Below, piece after piece: positions 43,084 to 52,632 of a stretch of 57,094 nt of DNA. Every line of letters begins with the position of its first letter. Position 1 is the stretch's first letter. The position numbers and the translations under genes were made by a program. The notes under the pieces are model-generated. The model was not told where the DNA came from, ran no database searches, and was given only the letters and a program-made list of their open reading frames with translations. Location of the stretch: the NCBI GenBank assembly GCA_002393555.1, contig DGSP01000063.1:1-57094 (forward strand), given 5' to 3'. Source of the stretch: Prevotellaceae bacterium UBA4359. GTDB taxonomy: Bacteria > Bacteroidota > Bacteroidia > Bacteroidales > Bacteroidaceae.

Positions 43084-43091
43084 TATCTTTG
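43084..43091 (+). promoter_or_regulatory. Possible -7 box for mltG
   Basis: TATCTTTG about 100 nt upstream of the mltG start. No -33 TTTG is at the right spacing, so support is moderate. Confidence 0.4.
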
Positions 43092-43193
43092 CCATGATAT
43101 TTCATTCGGAGAACGAAGAAAATCGGCATTTTTACTGCTAAGAATTGAAGAAATAAAAGTTTTTGCTGAATAGATAGATTAAATCAAGAAAAT

Positions 43194-44240
43194 ATGTCTA
43201 AGAAGAAAACAAACACATGGGTTTGGGTGTTGCTGTGCATCATGCTTGTGGCTGCTGCCGGAGGCATGTGGTGGATTTACAAGAGTGGATTCCATCTGGC
43301 TGAACCCACCTACCTCTACATTGACGATGACGACAACGTGGACTCCATCGCCCACAAAGTGGAACTGCAAACTAAGCCCGAAAGCATGCGGGCATTTCAC
43401 CTCTATGCAGGATTGCTGAACCTGAAAGACCGTATCCAGACGGGGCGGTATGAGGTGGATGCTGATATGACCATGCTGAGATTGATTCGAAACATACGCA
43501 ACCACAACGAGAAGCCCATCAACCTGGTGGTGCCGTCGGTGCGCACCCTCAACATGATGGCGGGCCGACTGGGCGCACAGTTGATGGTCGATTCGGCCAA
43601 GATTGCGCAATACCTGAACAACGACCATAAAATCAAGAAAATGGGCTATACTCGCGAGTCGCTGCCGGGGTTGTTCGTCCCGAACACCTACGAGGTGTAT
43701 TGGGACATGAGCGTGGAGCGGCTGATGGAGCGCATGCTGAAGGAGAACGAACGGTTCTGGAACGAGAAGCGGCTGGGCAAACTGAAGGAGGTGAGCCAGT
43801 ATGCCGGCGAGGAGATGACGAAGGAAAAGGTCATCACGCTGGCCTCTATTGTGGATAGCGAAACGGCCAACGATGCAGAGAAGCCCACGATTGCAGCCCT
43901 CTACATGAACCGCATGCGCAAGCAGATGGCTTTGCAAAGCGACCCGACTGTCATCTATGCCGTGGGTGACTTCTCCATACGCCGTGTGCTGCACGAGCAT
44001 CTGAAGGTAGAATCGCCCTACAACACCTACCGCAACCTTGGATTGCCCCCCGGCCCCATCCGGGTACCGAGCATTGCCGGCATCGATGCCGTACTCAACC
44101 ATGACAAGAACGACTACATCTACATGTGTGCCAAGGAAGACTTTTCTGGCACTCACAACTTTGCCATCTCTTACGGAGAGCATCTGCACAATGCCGCCAA
44201 ATACACACAGGCACTCAATCGGAAAGGCATACTCCGTTGA
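43194..44240 (+). CDS. mltG: Endolytic murein transglycosylase MltG
   Basis: Inner-membrane lytic transglycosylase that cuts nascent glycan strands and sets their length. One membrane helix is at residues 8-28, then a LysM-like region. The YceG catalytic domain contains ITLASIVDSETAND; its Glu223 aligns with the catalytic Glu218 of E. coli MltG. LQSDPTVIYAVG, YNTYRNLGLPPGPI and the closing GTHNFA segment are family motifs. Length (348) is normal. Confidence 0.93.
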   Translation: MSKKKTNTWVWVLLCIMLVAAAGGMWWIYKSGFHLAEPTYLYIDDDDNVDSIAHKVELQTKPESMRAFHLYAGLLNLKDRIQTGRYEVDADMTMLRLIRNIRNHNEKPINLVVPSVRTLNMMAGRLGAQLMVDSAKIAQYLNNDHKIKKMGYTRESLPGLFVPNTYEVYWDMSVERLMERMLKENERFWNEKRLGKLKEVSQYAGEEMTKEKVITLASIVDSETANDAEKPTIAALYMNRMRKQMALQSDPTVIYAVGDFSIRRVLHEHLKVESPYNTYRNLGLPPGPIRVPSIAGIDAVLNHDKNDYIYMCAKEDFSGTHNFAISYGEHLHNAAKYTQALNRKGILR

Positions 44241-44309
44241 GTCGTCGGAAGCAACGACACTATCAAAAAAACAGAACAGACGGGAATGCCCAAACGGCAA
44301 CGTCACTGA

Positions 44310-44378
44310 CGTAATTATGCCAACGACGTAAACGTAATTACGCTAACGGAGAAAACGTAATTATGCTAACGGAGAAAA
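44310..44378. repeat. 23-nt tandem array, CGTAATTA family (three to five units)
   Basis: Clear units start at 44310, 44333 and 44356, pitch 23, each CGTAATTAcG followed by GCTAACGGAGAAAA or a variant. A degraded unit precedes (from 44287) and another follows (from 44379). It is related to the array at 18642-18710. Confidence 0.85.
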
Positions 44379-44449
44379 CACAATTGAGGCTACGACGCTG
44401 CCTTCAGAGGGCCAACAACACAGAAGAATTTGTTTAGATTTAGCATGAT

Positions 44450-47356
44450 ATGAAACTGAAAATGAAAAGAATTGTTTTACCGCTCCTGCTGATGGTTTCG
44501 GCCACAGAGATGACTCTGGCACAGCAGCGGCCGAGAGAGTACACACCATCGCCTGTCATGGGCACTGCCTGGAATGCACCGAGAAATGCCAACCCCTTCA
44601 TTCCTGGCTACTTCGCCGACCCTACCATCCGTAAGTTTGGCGACACCTACTACCTCTATGCCACCACCGACGGAACGGGAAACGGCTATGGCCCTGCACA
44701 GGTGTGGGTGAGCAAGGACTTTGTCAACTGGAAGAACATCGTGATGAACTGGCCGACCACAGAAGTGGTGTGGGCACCCGATGTGGTGCAGATGCCCAAC
44801 GGGAAGTACCGCTACTTCTACTGCGAACCTTGCGTCATCAGCATCGGCGAGAGCGATTCGCCGATTGGCCCTTGGCACAACATTCTCGGAAAGGAAGACG
44901 CTGTGATGGTGCCCGACCGATATGTGCACAATGTGATTACGCTCGACCCGCAACTGTTTGTGGATGACGACCAGAGCCAGTACCTCTACTTCACCACTTG
45001 GGGCATCTACGATGGCTTTGGCTGCGGTGTGGCCAAACTGAAAGACGGCGATTTCGACCTCACGGCCCTTTCGGAGGGCGTGGCGAAAGATGCGCGCCGA
45101 TGGGGCGAAGACCACCCCTTCCCCATCGCTGCCGACGAGTTTTTCTCGGAGAAACGGCTCATTCCAAACACCGAACTGAAGGATGTGTTTGAGGCACCGT
45201 TCGTGTTCAAGAGGAACGGCATCTATTACTTCACCTACTCGTCAGGCTCCTGCCACACCGACACCTATCGGGTACAGTACGCCACCTCCACGGTCGGGCC
45301 GATGGGTCCCTTTACTTATAAAGGAGAATTGCTGACCACCAACGAGGACGAAACCGTGCATGGACCGGGGCATCACTCCATCATCGAGATAGATGGCAAG
45401 CACTACATCGTCTATCACCGCCACAACAACCCGAAGTCGGTGCATGGCTTCAACCGTCAGGTGTGCATCGACGAACTGAAGTTCAATGACAAGGGTGACA
45501 TCATCCCTATTGTACCCACCCACAATGCCCAGAACGTCAACCTCTTCAAGGAGGCTTCAAAGTATAAGAACCTCGCTTACGGAGCCAAAGTGACGGCTTC
45601 TTCCCATTATGATGATTGGTTCAAGCCTGAATATGCCGTAGATGACAACAATGCCACACTGTGGAAAGCGAGACGCTGCAATTGGGATGGCAAGCGGCAT
45701 GATGAATGGATTCAAGTTGACCTCGGCAAGCCCATGAAGTTCAATGAGGTATGGACACAGTTCGAGTATGCCACTTTCTTCTATCAGTATAAGGTAGAGA
45801 CCTCGCTCGACGGTGAGAACTGGACGATGTATGCCGACCGCACAGACAACACCCAGCAAGGCTCACCAATGATTGACAAGAAATCTGTGAAGGCACGATA
45901 TGTGCGCATCAGCATCACCGACACGCAGAAGAACGGCCACATGCCTGCTATCTGGAACGTGAAGGTGTGGGCAAAAGCACCAGCCCTGCCCCAGACAGAC
46001 GTGGAAAGCAACGACGGCTATCCAGGCATGCACAAGAAAGACGTGGAGGCCAGCGAGAGACAGATGGAAAAAGCCATCATCGCCTTTGCCGCCGAAGATA
46101 TAGCCAAAGCCACACCCCACAACGGCAAGCCCTTCGACATCACCGAGGTGGAATGTATGAAGATGACCTACGACTCGTCCGTCTCCCCCATCAAGTTCAA
46201 GGCCAACAAGCCCATCCGTGTTCGTGTGAAAGACGGCCACTGGGGACTCTTCCTGAACGGCACCCAGCATCTGGTGAGTGACACTCCCCTGCCCCAGACA
46301 TACCGCTACAACGCTCCTTACACCCTCATGGCATGGGTGCTGAACGTCAAGGCCGGCCCCGTTTCCACGGTGGCTTCACTCTCCACCTCGCATGCCGACT
46401 TGGCCACCACCGAATTCCGTCTTGGCACCAATCCGCAGACAGGACTCATCAACCACAACGGTTCGTTCGAGAGTTTTGGTGCACCTAAGGAAATCAAGGA
46501 AGGCGAAGGCAAGTGGCAACTTTGGACCATTACATTCGATGGATGGAAGGAACGTGCCTATCTGAACGGACAACTCGTCAAGGAACAAAACAACTTCCTC
46601 ATGATTCGCCCCGACGGACACATCACCATTGGTGCCGATGCCTCTGGAGCCAACCATTTCAGAGGATATATAGGTTTTATCAGCATCCTTTCCACGGCAG
46701 TTTCTGCAGAGTTTATCGAACAGATGTACAGAGAGTGCAGTACGCAACACACACCATCCCTTGGCGACGACGACTTCGAGGAGATTGACCTAGCCAGCAA
46801 GTTCGCCCTCACCCCCGACATGAAGCCGGTCTTCGAGAAGAAAGACACGTTCACGCTCTCGGCCAAGAACGGCAACTTCAACGATGCGCCGCTGGAGAAT
46901 GGCGGTGAAACATACAAGGAAGTGACGGGCGACTTTGTGGTGATGACAACAATTGACGACATGGAGGGCCTGAAGCAGCACAACGTGACAGGCTACAACG
47001 AGGGCGGCATCCTCATCTCTTCCCCTCTTGGAGAAGGTCGGGAGGGGGCTACCTACTACCATCTGGGAGTTTTCCCCCTCTATAACTGCGGCAACATGCT
47101 CACGGTGCTGAGTCCTCAAGGCCGTCCGCAGTTTCCGAACCACAAGGGCTACAACTTTGACCCATTCATGCACTTTGAACGGCGCGGCAACCTGCTCTAC
47201 GCCCGCACCAGCAAGGACGGACAGACATGGGAAAACATGCCCGGCTCTCCCATCGAAGTGACCACCCCCACCCTGCGAATAGGGGCCTACCAAACCACCT
47301 ACACCGCCACCCCCTCGTGGGTGAAGATGAAGGACTTTATCATCTATCAGAAGTAA
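44450..47356 (+). CDS. Secreted GH43 glycosidase with CBM32-, LamG- and DUF1349-like domains
   Basis: A 968-residue secreted enzyme with a signal peptide ending near ATEMTLAQQ. The GH43 five-bladed propeller covers about 45-360, with the catalytic trio visible as Asp57 (GYFADPTI), Asp166 (ITLDPQLF) and Glu248 (FEAPFVF). An F5/8C (CBM32-like) domain follows at about 375-500, a LamG-like domain at 600-760, and a C-terminal concanavalin-like/DUF1349 domain at 780-968. It would act on arabinan, xylan or galactan side chains. Near residues 860-870 an insert reads PLGEGREGA, encoded by an odd C/G-run sequence. Confidence 0.88.
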   Translation: MKLKMKRIVLPLLLMVSATEMTLAQQRPREYTPSPVMGTAWNAPRNANPFIPGYFADPTIRKFGDTYYLYATTDGTGNGYGPAQVWVSKDFVNWKNIVMNWPTTEVVWAPDVVQMPNGKYRYFYCEPCVISIGESDSPIGPWHNILGKEDAVMVPDRYVHNVITLDPQLFVDDDQSQYLYFTTWGIYDGFGCGVAKLKDGDFDLTALSEGVAKDARRWGEDHPFPIAADEFFSEKRLIPNTELKDVFEAPFVFKRNGIYYFTYSSGSCHTDTYRVQYATSTVGPMGPFTYKGELLTTNEDETVHGPGHHSIIEIDGKHYIVYHRHNNPKSVHGFNRQVCIDELKFNDKGDIIPIVPTHNAQNVNLFKEASKYKNLAYGAKVTASSHYDDWFKPEYAVDDNNATLWKARRCNWDGKRHDEWIQVDLGKPMKFNEVWTQFEYATFFYQYKVETSLDGENWTMYADRTDNTQQGSPMIDKKSVKARYVRISITDTQKNGHMPAIWNVKVWAKAPALPQTDVESNDGYPGMHKKDVEASERQMEKAIIAFAAEDIAKATPHNGKPFDITEVECMKMTYDSSVSPIKFKANKPIRVRVKDGHWGLFLNGTQHLVSDTPLPQTYRYNAPYTLMAWVLNVKAGPVSTVASLSTSHADLATTEFRLGTNPQTGLINHNGSFESFGAPKEIKEGEGKWQLWTITFDGWKERAYLNGQLVKEQNNFLMIRPDGHITIGADASGANHFRGYIGFISILSTAVSAEFIEQMYRECSTQHTPSLGDDDFEEIDLASKFALTPDMKPVFEKKDTFTLSAKNGNFNDAPLENGGETYKEVTGDFVVMTTIDDMEGLKQHNVTGYNEGGILISSPLGEGREGATYYHLGVFPLYNCGNMLTVLSPQGRPQFPNHKGYNFDPFMHFERRGNLLYARTSKDGQTWENMPGSPIEVTTPTLRIGAYQTTYTATPSWVKMKDFIIYQK
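47034..47060. repeat. Repeat-like insert inside the GH43 gene
   Basis: The segment TCCCCTCTTGGAGAAGGTCG and the following GGGAGGGGG resemble the CCCCTC-rich dispersed repeat found between genes in many bacteria. In frame it reads PLGEGREGA, breaking a strand pair of the C-terminal domain. The link to that repeat family is from memory, not a search. Confidence 0.45.
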
Positions 47357-47378
47357 CCAACCTACACATATTATATAT

Positions 47379-49904
47379 ATGACTATCTATCAGAAAATGC
47401 TCAAAGGTCTGCTGTGCACCGCCATGATGACCACAGCCATGACCGCCTTGGCACAACGCCAGGAAATCCAGTTGCGCAATGGCTGGAAGTTCTCGCGTGG
47501 AGAGAAACTCGCCCCAACCGCACCTGCCCAAACGAACTTCAACGACAAGAAGTGGCAGACGGTGCAAGTGCCACACGACTGGGCCATCAGTGGTCCCTTC
47601 GACAAAGAGATTGACAAGCAAACCGTGGCCATCGAACAGAATGGCGAAAAGGAAGCGAGCGAAAAGACGGGACGCTCCGGCTCCCTGCCCTGGATTGGCA
47701 GCGGCTGGTATCGCACCACCTTCACAGTGGAGAAGGACTGCCCACGCGCCCTGCTCAACTTCGACGCAGCCATGGCAGAGCCTGTGGTGTATGTGAACGG
47801 CCAGAAAGCCGGCGAATGGAAGTATGGCTACAGTTCGTTCAACGTGGATGTGACTCCCTTCGTGAACAAAGACGGGTCGCCCAACACGCTGGCTGTCCAC
47901 CTGCAGAATGTGGAGGAAAGCAGCCGCTGGTATCCGGGGGCCGGACTCATCCGCCCCGTCACGCTGATTCAGACTCCGAAGACCGCCATCGAGCAGTGGG
48001 GCATCGTGGCCAACACACTCGCCATCGGACAACAGGTGACCGAAGAGTTCAAGGCGCAAGTGGCAGGCATGCAGCCTGGCAAGAAATATGCCTTCGAGTT
48101 CAGCGTGAAGAACGACAAGGGAAAGCAGCAGACCTTCTTGGCCTATGCCGACGAAAGCGGCTTGGCACAGGTGTTTGGCAACGTGGAGAACGTGACCCTC
48201 TGGACTCCTGAGAATCCCAAACTCTACGACCTGCAAGTGACACTCTACACCATCCGCGACGGCGCACCCGACCGCATTCTCGACAAACAGACGAAGAAGA
48301 TAGGCTTCCGCACCGTCCAGTGCTCGGCCGAAGGTGGTTTCCAACTGAATGGCCAAACCCGCAAGTTCAAGGGAGTCTGCCTGCACCACGACCTTGGCAT
48401 GCTGGGAGCGGCAGTCAACAAGACCGCCCTCATCCGTCAGGTGGAACTGCTCAAATCGATGGGTTGCGATGCCATCCGCACCGCCCACAACTGCCCCAGC
48501 CAGATGCAGATGGAGGTGTATGACTCCCTCGGCATGATGGTGATGGCCGAGAGTTTCGACATGTGGATTTACAAAAAGTGCAAGAACGGCTACGCACGCT
48601 TCTTCAAGGAATGGAGCGACCGCGACATTGAGAACTTGGTACGTGCCAACCGTCTGCACCCCAGCCTTGTGATGTGGAGCGTGGGCAACGAAATTCCAGA
48701 ACAAGGTTCAGCAGAGGGAGCGCAGATTCTGCGCCATCTGCAAGACCTCGTGAACAAACACGACGGCACTCGCCCCATCACCAACGGCATGGACCGCATC
48801 GAGGCAGCCATCAAGAGCGGTTTTGCCAATGTGGCCGATGTGCCAGGCATGAACTACCGCACACATTTATATAAAAAGGCACTGGCAGGACTCGGCCAAG
48901 GCTACGTGCTGGGCAGCGAGACGGCCTCGACCGTTTCCTCGCGCGGCGTGTATAAGTTCCCCGTTGGCCGTTTCGACGGCAAAGCCTACGATGACGGCCA
49001 ATGCTCTAGTTACGACACCGAAGCCTGCTGGTGGTCCAACATCCCCGAAGAGGACTGGCTCTTGCAGGATGATGAACCTTGGGTGATTGGCGAGTTTGTC
49101 TGGACAGGCTTCGACTATCTCGGCGAACCCACTCCCTACGACGGCTATTGGCCCAGCCGCTCTTCCTACTTCGGCATCTTCGACCTCGCCGGATTGCCCA
49201 AAGACCGCTACTACCTCTATCGCTCTCACTGGAACACCACCGACAAGACCATCCACCTCCTGCCCCATTGGACATGGCCTGGACGCGAAGGCGAGGTGAC
49301 CCCCGTCTATTGCTACACCAACTACCCCACTGCCGAACTCTTCGTGAACGGAAAGTCGCAAGGCCGCATCACCAAGAGAACCGACGTGAAAAGCGGTGCA
49401 GGCAAGGAGGGCAAAATTTCCGACATCAACGACCCTGCCATCGACCGCTACCGCCTGCGCTGGAACAACGTGAAGTACGAACCTGGCGAACTGAAGGTGG
49501 TGGTGTATGACCAGAACGGCAAAGAAGTAGGCACCCAGACCGTGAAGACCGCCGGTGCAGCCTCGCAGATTCAGTTGACAGGCGACCTCGGCACAGCCAT
49601 CAAGCCCTTCAAGGCCAATGGCGAAGACATGACCTTCATCACCGTCAACATCCTCGACGCAAACGGCAATCTCGTACCCGATGCCGACCAGCAACTCACG
49701 GTCAGCGTCAGCGGGGCCGCCCAGTTCAAGGGCATCTGCAACGGCGATGCCACCAGCATCGAAGTCTTCACCCAACCCACCATGAAAGCCTTCCACGGCC
49801 AACTCGTCATCGGCATCCAAAGCAACGGAAAGAAAGGCACCGCCACGGTGAAGGTGAGCGGCAAGGGACTCAAACCTGCCACCGCAACCATCGACGCCCT
49901 ATAG
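47379..49904 (+). CDS. GH2 beta-galactosidase-type glycosidase
   Basis: An 841-residue secreted GH2 enzyme with a signal peptide ending at MTALAQ. It has a sugar-binding jelly-roll domain (30-200), an Ig-like domain (205-310), a TIM barrel from about 315, and C-terminal Ig-like/DUF4982-type domains after 630. The acid/base is Glu438 in WSVGNEIP, and the nucleophile is probably Glu514 in YVLGSETAS. It begins 22 nt after the GH43 gene and would be transcribed with it, suggesting joint attack on one glycan. Exact linkage is open: beta-galactosidase is the commonest activity. Confidence 0.9.
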   Translation: MTIYQKMLKGLLCTAMMTTAMTALAQRQEIQLRNGWKFSRGEKLAPTAPAQTNFNDKKWQTVQVPHDWAISGPFDKEIDKQTVAIEQNGEKEASEKTGRSGSLPWIGSGWYRTTFTVEKDCPRALLNFDAAMAEPVVYVNGQKAGEWKYGYSSFNVDVTPFVNKDGSPNTLAVHLQNVEESSRWYPGAGLIRPVTLIQTPKTAIEQWGIVANTLAIGQQVTEEFKAQVAGMQPGKKYAFEFSVKNDKGKQQTFLAYADESGLAQVFGNVENVTLWTPENPKLYDLQVTLYTIRDGAPDRILDKQTKKIGFRTVQCSAEGGFQLNGQTRKFKGVCLHHDLGMLGAAVNKTALIRQVELLKSMGCDAIRTAHNCPSQMQMEVYDSLGMMVMAESFDMWIYKKCKNGYARFFKEWSDRDIENLVRANRLHPSLVMWSVGNEIPEQGSAEGAQILRHLQDLVNKHDGTRPITNGMDRIEAAIKSGFANVADVPGMNYRTHLYKKALAGLGQGYVLGSETASTVSSRGVYKFPVGRFDGKAYDDGQCSSYDTEACWWSNIPEEDWLLQDDEPWVIGEFVWTGFDYLGEPTPYDGYWPSRSSYFGIFDLAGLPKDRYYLYRSHWNTTDKTIHLLPHWTWPGREGEVTPVYCYTNYPTAELFVNGKSQGRITKRTDVKSGAGKEGKISDINDPAIDRYRLRWNNVKYEPGELKVVVYDQNGKEVGTQTVKTAGAASQIQLTGDLGTAIKPFKANGEDMTFITVNILDANGNLVPDADQQLTVSVSGAAQFKGICNGDATSIEVFTQPTMKAFHGQLVIGIQSNGKKGTATVKVSGKGLKPATATIDAL

Positions 49905-49933
49905 TTCTCTCCTCTTTTCGTGCATTCCCCCAT

Positions 49934-50002
49934 CGTACCCCTCGGGTACACCACAGCGTACCCGAGGGGTACGGCAAAGCGTAGCCGAGGGGTACGCCAC
50001 AG
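49934..50002. repeat. 23-nt tandem array, CGTACCC family (three units)
   Basis: Units begin at 49934, 49957 and 49980, pitch 23. Palindromes CGTACCCCTCGGGTAC and GTACCCGAGGGGTAC lie in units 1 and 2. It sits between the GH2 gene and nadE, in the only gap of this plus-strand run over 100 nt. Confidence 0.85.
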
Positions 50003-50112
50003 AGACCGAAAAGGTGCCCATGTCCTTCTCTGCAGCACACACGCATCTCTATTCAATAAAAAATACACACTTATTTACTGAAATTGATTAGCATCTATAA
50101 AAATAACGTCTT

Positions 50113-52098
50113 ATGAATTACGGTTTTGTCAAAGTCGCATCAGCCATTCCCTCGCTGAAAGTGGCCGACTGCACCTACAACATACAGCAAATAGAGAGCC
50201 TCATCATCCAGGCCGAAGGCAAAGGCGTGGAAATCATCGTCTTCCCCGAACTCTGCATCTGTGGCTACACCTGCCAAGACCTCCTCGGCCAGCAACTTCT
50301 GCTCGAAAAGTGCGAGGAAAGCCTCTTCAAACTGCTCGACTTCACCCGTTCCCTCCAAATCATCTCCATCGTCGGCATGCCCGTCATGGTCGGCTCCATG
50401 CTGATGAACTGCGCTGTGGTGGTGCAGGGAGGCAAGATACTCGGTGTGGTGCCGAAGACCTATCTGCCCAACTACAAGGAGTTCTACGAGAAACGCTGGT
50501 TCGCCCCCGCCCCTGCTGTAAGCGACAACCAGATTCACCTCTGTGCACAGACCGTCACCTTTGGCCGCAATCTGCTCTTCCACACACAGAAGACCTGCTT
50601 CGCCATCGAAATCTGCGAAGACCTCTGGGCACCCATTCCTCCCAGCAGCGAACTCGCTCTGAGGGGAGCCGAAATCATCTTCAACCTGAGTGCCACCAAC
50701 GAACTCATCAGCAAGCACCAGTATCTGCTTTCGCTCATCAGCCAGCAGAGCGCGCGCTGCATCGCCGGCTACGTGTATAGTTCCTGCGGATTTGGCGAAT
50801 CGACCCAAGACCTTGTTTTTGCCGGCAATGCCCTTATCTACGAGAACGGCTCTCTCATAGCCCAGAGCAAACGCTTCAGCCTCGAAGAGCAGATGGTCAT
50901 CAGCGAGATAGACACCGAACGACTACTCACCGAACGTCGCCACAACACCACCTTTGGCGACAACCTGCGCCTCAACACCCAACACTCGACGCTCGACGCT
51001 CGACTCTCGACCACCCACATCCAGTGCCAGACAGTCAATCCCGCTTACGACTTCGAACTGACACGCTGGGTCAACCCCCACCCCTTCGTGCCACGTGGCA
51101 ATGCCCTCAACGAACGATGCGAAGAAATCTTCTCCATCCAGACAGCAGCACTTGCCAAGCGCATCGTCCACACGGGTGCCCGCAGCATCGTGGTGGGCAT
51201 CAGCGGCGGACTCGACTCCACACTGGCCCTGCTCGTGTGTGTGAAGACAATGGACCTGCTGGGACGGCCACGCAAGGAAGTCATCGGAATCACCATGCCC
51301 GGGTTCGGCACCACCGACCGCACCTACCGCAATGCCCTCAGTCTCATGCAGTCGCTCGACATCACCATCAAGGAAATCAGCATCAAGGACGCCTGTCTCC
51401 AGCACTTCAAGGACATCAACCACGACCCTGCCGTGCACGATGTGACTTACGAAAACAGCCAGGCACGTGAGCGCACCCAGATTCTCATGGACGTGGCCAA
51501 CCAGTGCAACGGCTTCGTCGTGGGCACCGGCGACCTAAGCGAACTGGCCCTCGGATGGTGTACCTACAATGCCGACCACATGTCCAACTACGGCGTAAAC
51601 TGCTCCATCCCCAAGACCCTCGTCAAGTACCTGGTCAAGTGGGTGGCACTCACCAGTGTGGACAAAACCTCCCAAGAGACCCTGCTCGACATCATCGAGA
51701 CCCCCATCTCGCCAGAACTCATCCCGGCCAACGCCGACGGCACCATTCAGCAGAAGACCGAAGACCTCGTGGGTCCCTATGAACTGCACGACTTCTTCCT
51801 CTACCACTTCCTCCGCCTCGGCTTCCGTCCTGCCAAGATTCTCTATCTGGCCGAGCAGGCCTTCATCAAGCAGACCAACCCAGCCGTGGCCGACGACGGC
51901 ATGCCCATCGGCACCTACGACGAAGAGACCATCCGCCACTGGCTCCACACCTTCTGCCGCCGCTTCTTCACCCAGCAGTTCAAGCGTAGTTGCCTGCCCG
52001 ACGGCCCCAAGGTCGGCTCCGTCAGCCTCTCCCCTCGCGGCGACTGGCGCATGTCCAGCGATGCCAGCAGCGCCGACTGGCTCAGCGACTTGGAATAA
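50113..52098 (+). CDS. nadE: Glutamine-dependent NAD+ synthetase
   Basis: Two-domain enzyme that amidates nicotinic acid adenine dinucleotide. The nitrilase-type glutaminase domain has Glu46 (FPELCICGY), Lys115 (PKTYLPNY) and Cys168 (IEICEDLW). The synthetase domain has the P-loop GISGGLDSTLALLV near 365. Length (661) fits the glutamine-type family. Residues 291-300 (STLDARLSTT region) are encoded by a 7-nt repeat and look like an insertion in the linker. The 3' end overlaps the convergent flavodoxin by 17 nt. Confidence 0.94.
   Translation: MNYGFVKVASAIPSLKVADCTYNIQQIESLIIQAEGKGVEIIVFPELCICGYTCQDLLGQQLLLEKCEESLFKLLDFTRSLQIISIVGMPVMVGSMLMNCAVVVQGGKILGVVPKTYLPNYKEFYEKRWFAPAPAVSDNQIHLCAQTVTFGRNLLFHTQKTCFAIEICEDLWAPIPPSSELALRGAEIIFNLSATNELISKHQYLLSLISQQSARCIAGYVYSSCGFGESTQDLVFAGNALIYENGSLIAQSKRFSLEEQMVISEIDTERLLTERRHNTTFGDNLRLNTQHSTLDARLSTTHIQCQTVNPAYDFELTRWVNPHPFVPRGNALNERCEEIFSIQTAALAKRIVHTGARSIVVGISGGLDSTLALLVCVKTMDLLGRPRKEVIGITMPGFGTTDRTYRNALSLMQSLDITIKEISIKDACLQHFKDINHDPAVHDVTYENSQARERTQILMDVANQCNGFVVGTGDLSELALGWCTYNADHMSNYGVNCSIPKTLVKYLVKWVALTSVDKTSQETLLDIIETPISPELIPANADGTIQQKTEDLVGPYELHDFFLYHFLRLGFRPAKILYLAEQAFIKQTNPAVADDGMPIGTYDEETIRHWLHTFCRRFFTQQFKRSCLPDGPKVGSVSLSPRGDWRMSSDASSADWLSDLE
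50983..51010 (+). repeat. 7-nt tandem repeat inside nadE
   Basis: CACTCGA, CGCTCGA, CGCTCGA and CTCTCGA follow at exact 7-nt pitch. The four units (28 nt) lie in the linker between glutaminase and synthetase domains. Confidence 0.75.
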
Positions 52099-52621
52099 AA
52101 CGGTTGTGCAGTTGTGCCGCTATCTCCCTTGCCTCGCTGTCGGCATTGGCAGCCTCGGCTCCATGAATCGGTGTGCCATCCTCAACCGTTGCCCCAGGAC
52201 AGAGTTTCTTGATGAAGCGCACACTGCTACCCATGCCACTACCCTCGTTGGTGCAGAAAGGGATGATGCGCTTGCCCGTGAAGTCATACGACTCCAAGAA
52301 CGTGTAGCACACCATCGGCATCGTGCCCCACCAGTTGGGATAGCCGAGGATGATGGTGTCATACTCATCAATGCTCCCCAGCGGGTTCTTCACCTCCGGG
52401 CGAGCCTGGTCGTGCAGTTCCTGCTTAGCCTCCTCAATGCAGGTCATGTAGTCCTTGCTGTATTCATAGGTAGTATCAATCTGGAACACATCGGCATCCG
52501 GCAGCAGAGCCTTAATCTTCAGGGCCACCACTTCCGTATTGCCCAGTTTCAGATTTTTGATGCTTCCGTTCACATAGTTCTCTCCGCGACGAGAGTAGTA
52601 CGCAATCAACGTCTTTCCCAT
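52082..52621 (-). CDS. Flavodoxin-like protein
   Basis: FMN-binding flavodoxin-like protein of about 179 residues. The start MGKTLIAYYSRRGENYV is the phosphate-binding loop region, and IILGYPNWWGTMPMVCYTFL carries the ring-stacking aromatic residues. The ending GSSVRFIKKLCPGATVEDG is shared with the partial gene at 56968. The start was set after the TACCTTTG box at 52652; an upstream ATG would lie inside the promoter. It probably serves as an electron carrier or reductase, as other genes in this cluster. Confidence 0.87.
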   Translation of the reverse strand: MGKTLIAYYSRRGENYVNGSIKNLKLGNTEVVALKIKALLPDADVFQIDTTYEYSKDYMTCIEEAKQELHDQARPEVKNPLGSIDEYDTIILGYPNWWGTMPMVCYTFLESYDFTGKRIIPFCTNEGSGMGSSVRFIKKLCPGATVEDGTPIHGAEAANADSEAREIAAQLHNRFIPSR

Positions 52622-52632
52622 AGATTTGTCGT

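Noticed and set aside
43179..44306. 375-codon open frame antisense to mltG
   Set aside because: Mirror frame of mltG with no motif or start context.
47340..48704. 454-codon open frame antisense to the GH2 gene
   Set aside because: His/Val-rich mirror translation of a GC-rich gene. The sense strand has clear GH2 catalytic motifs.
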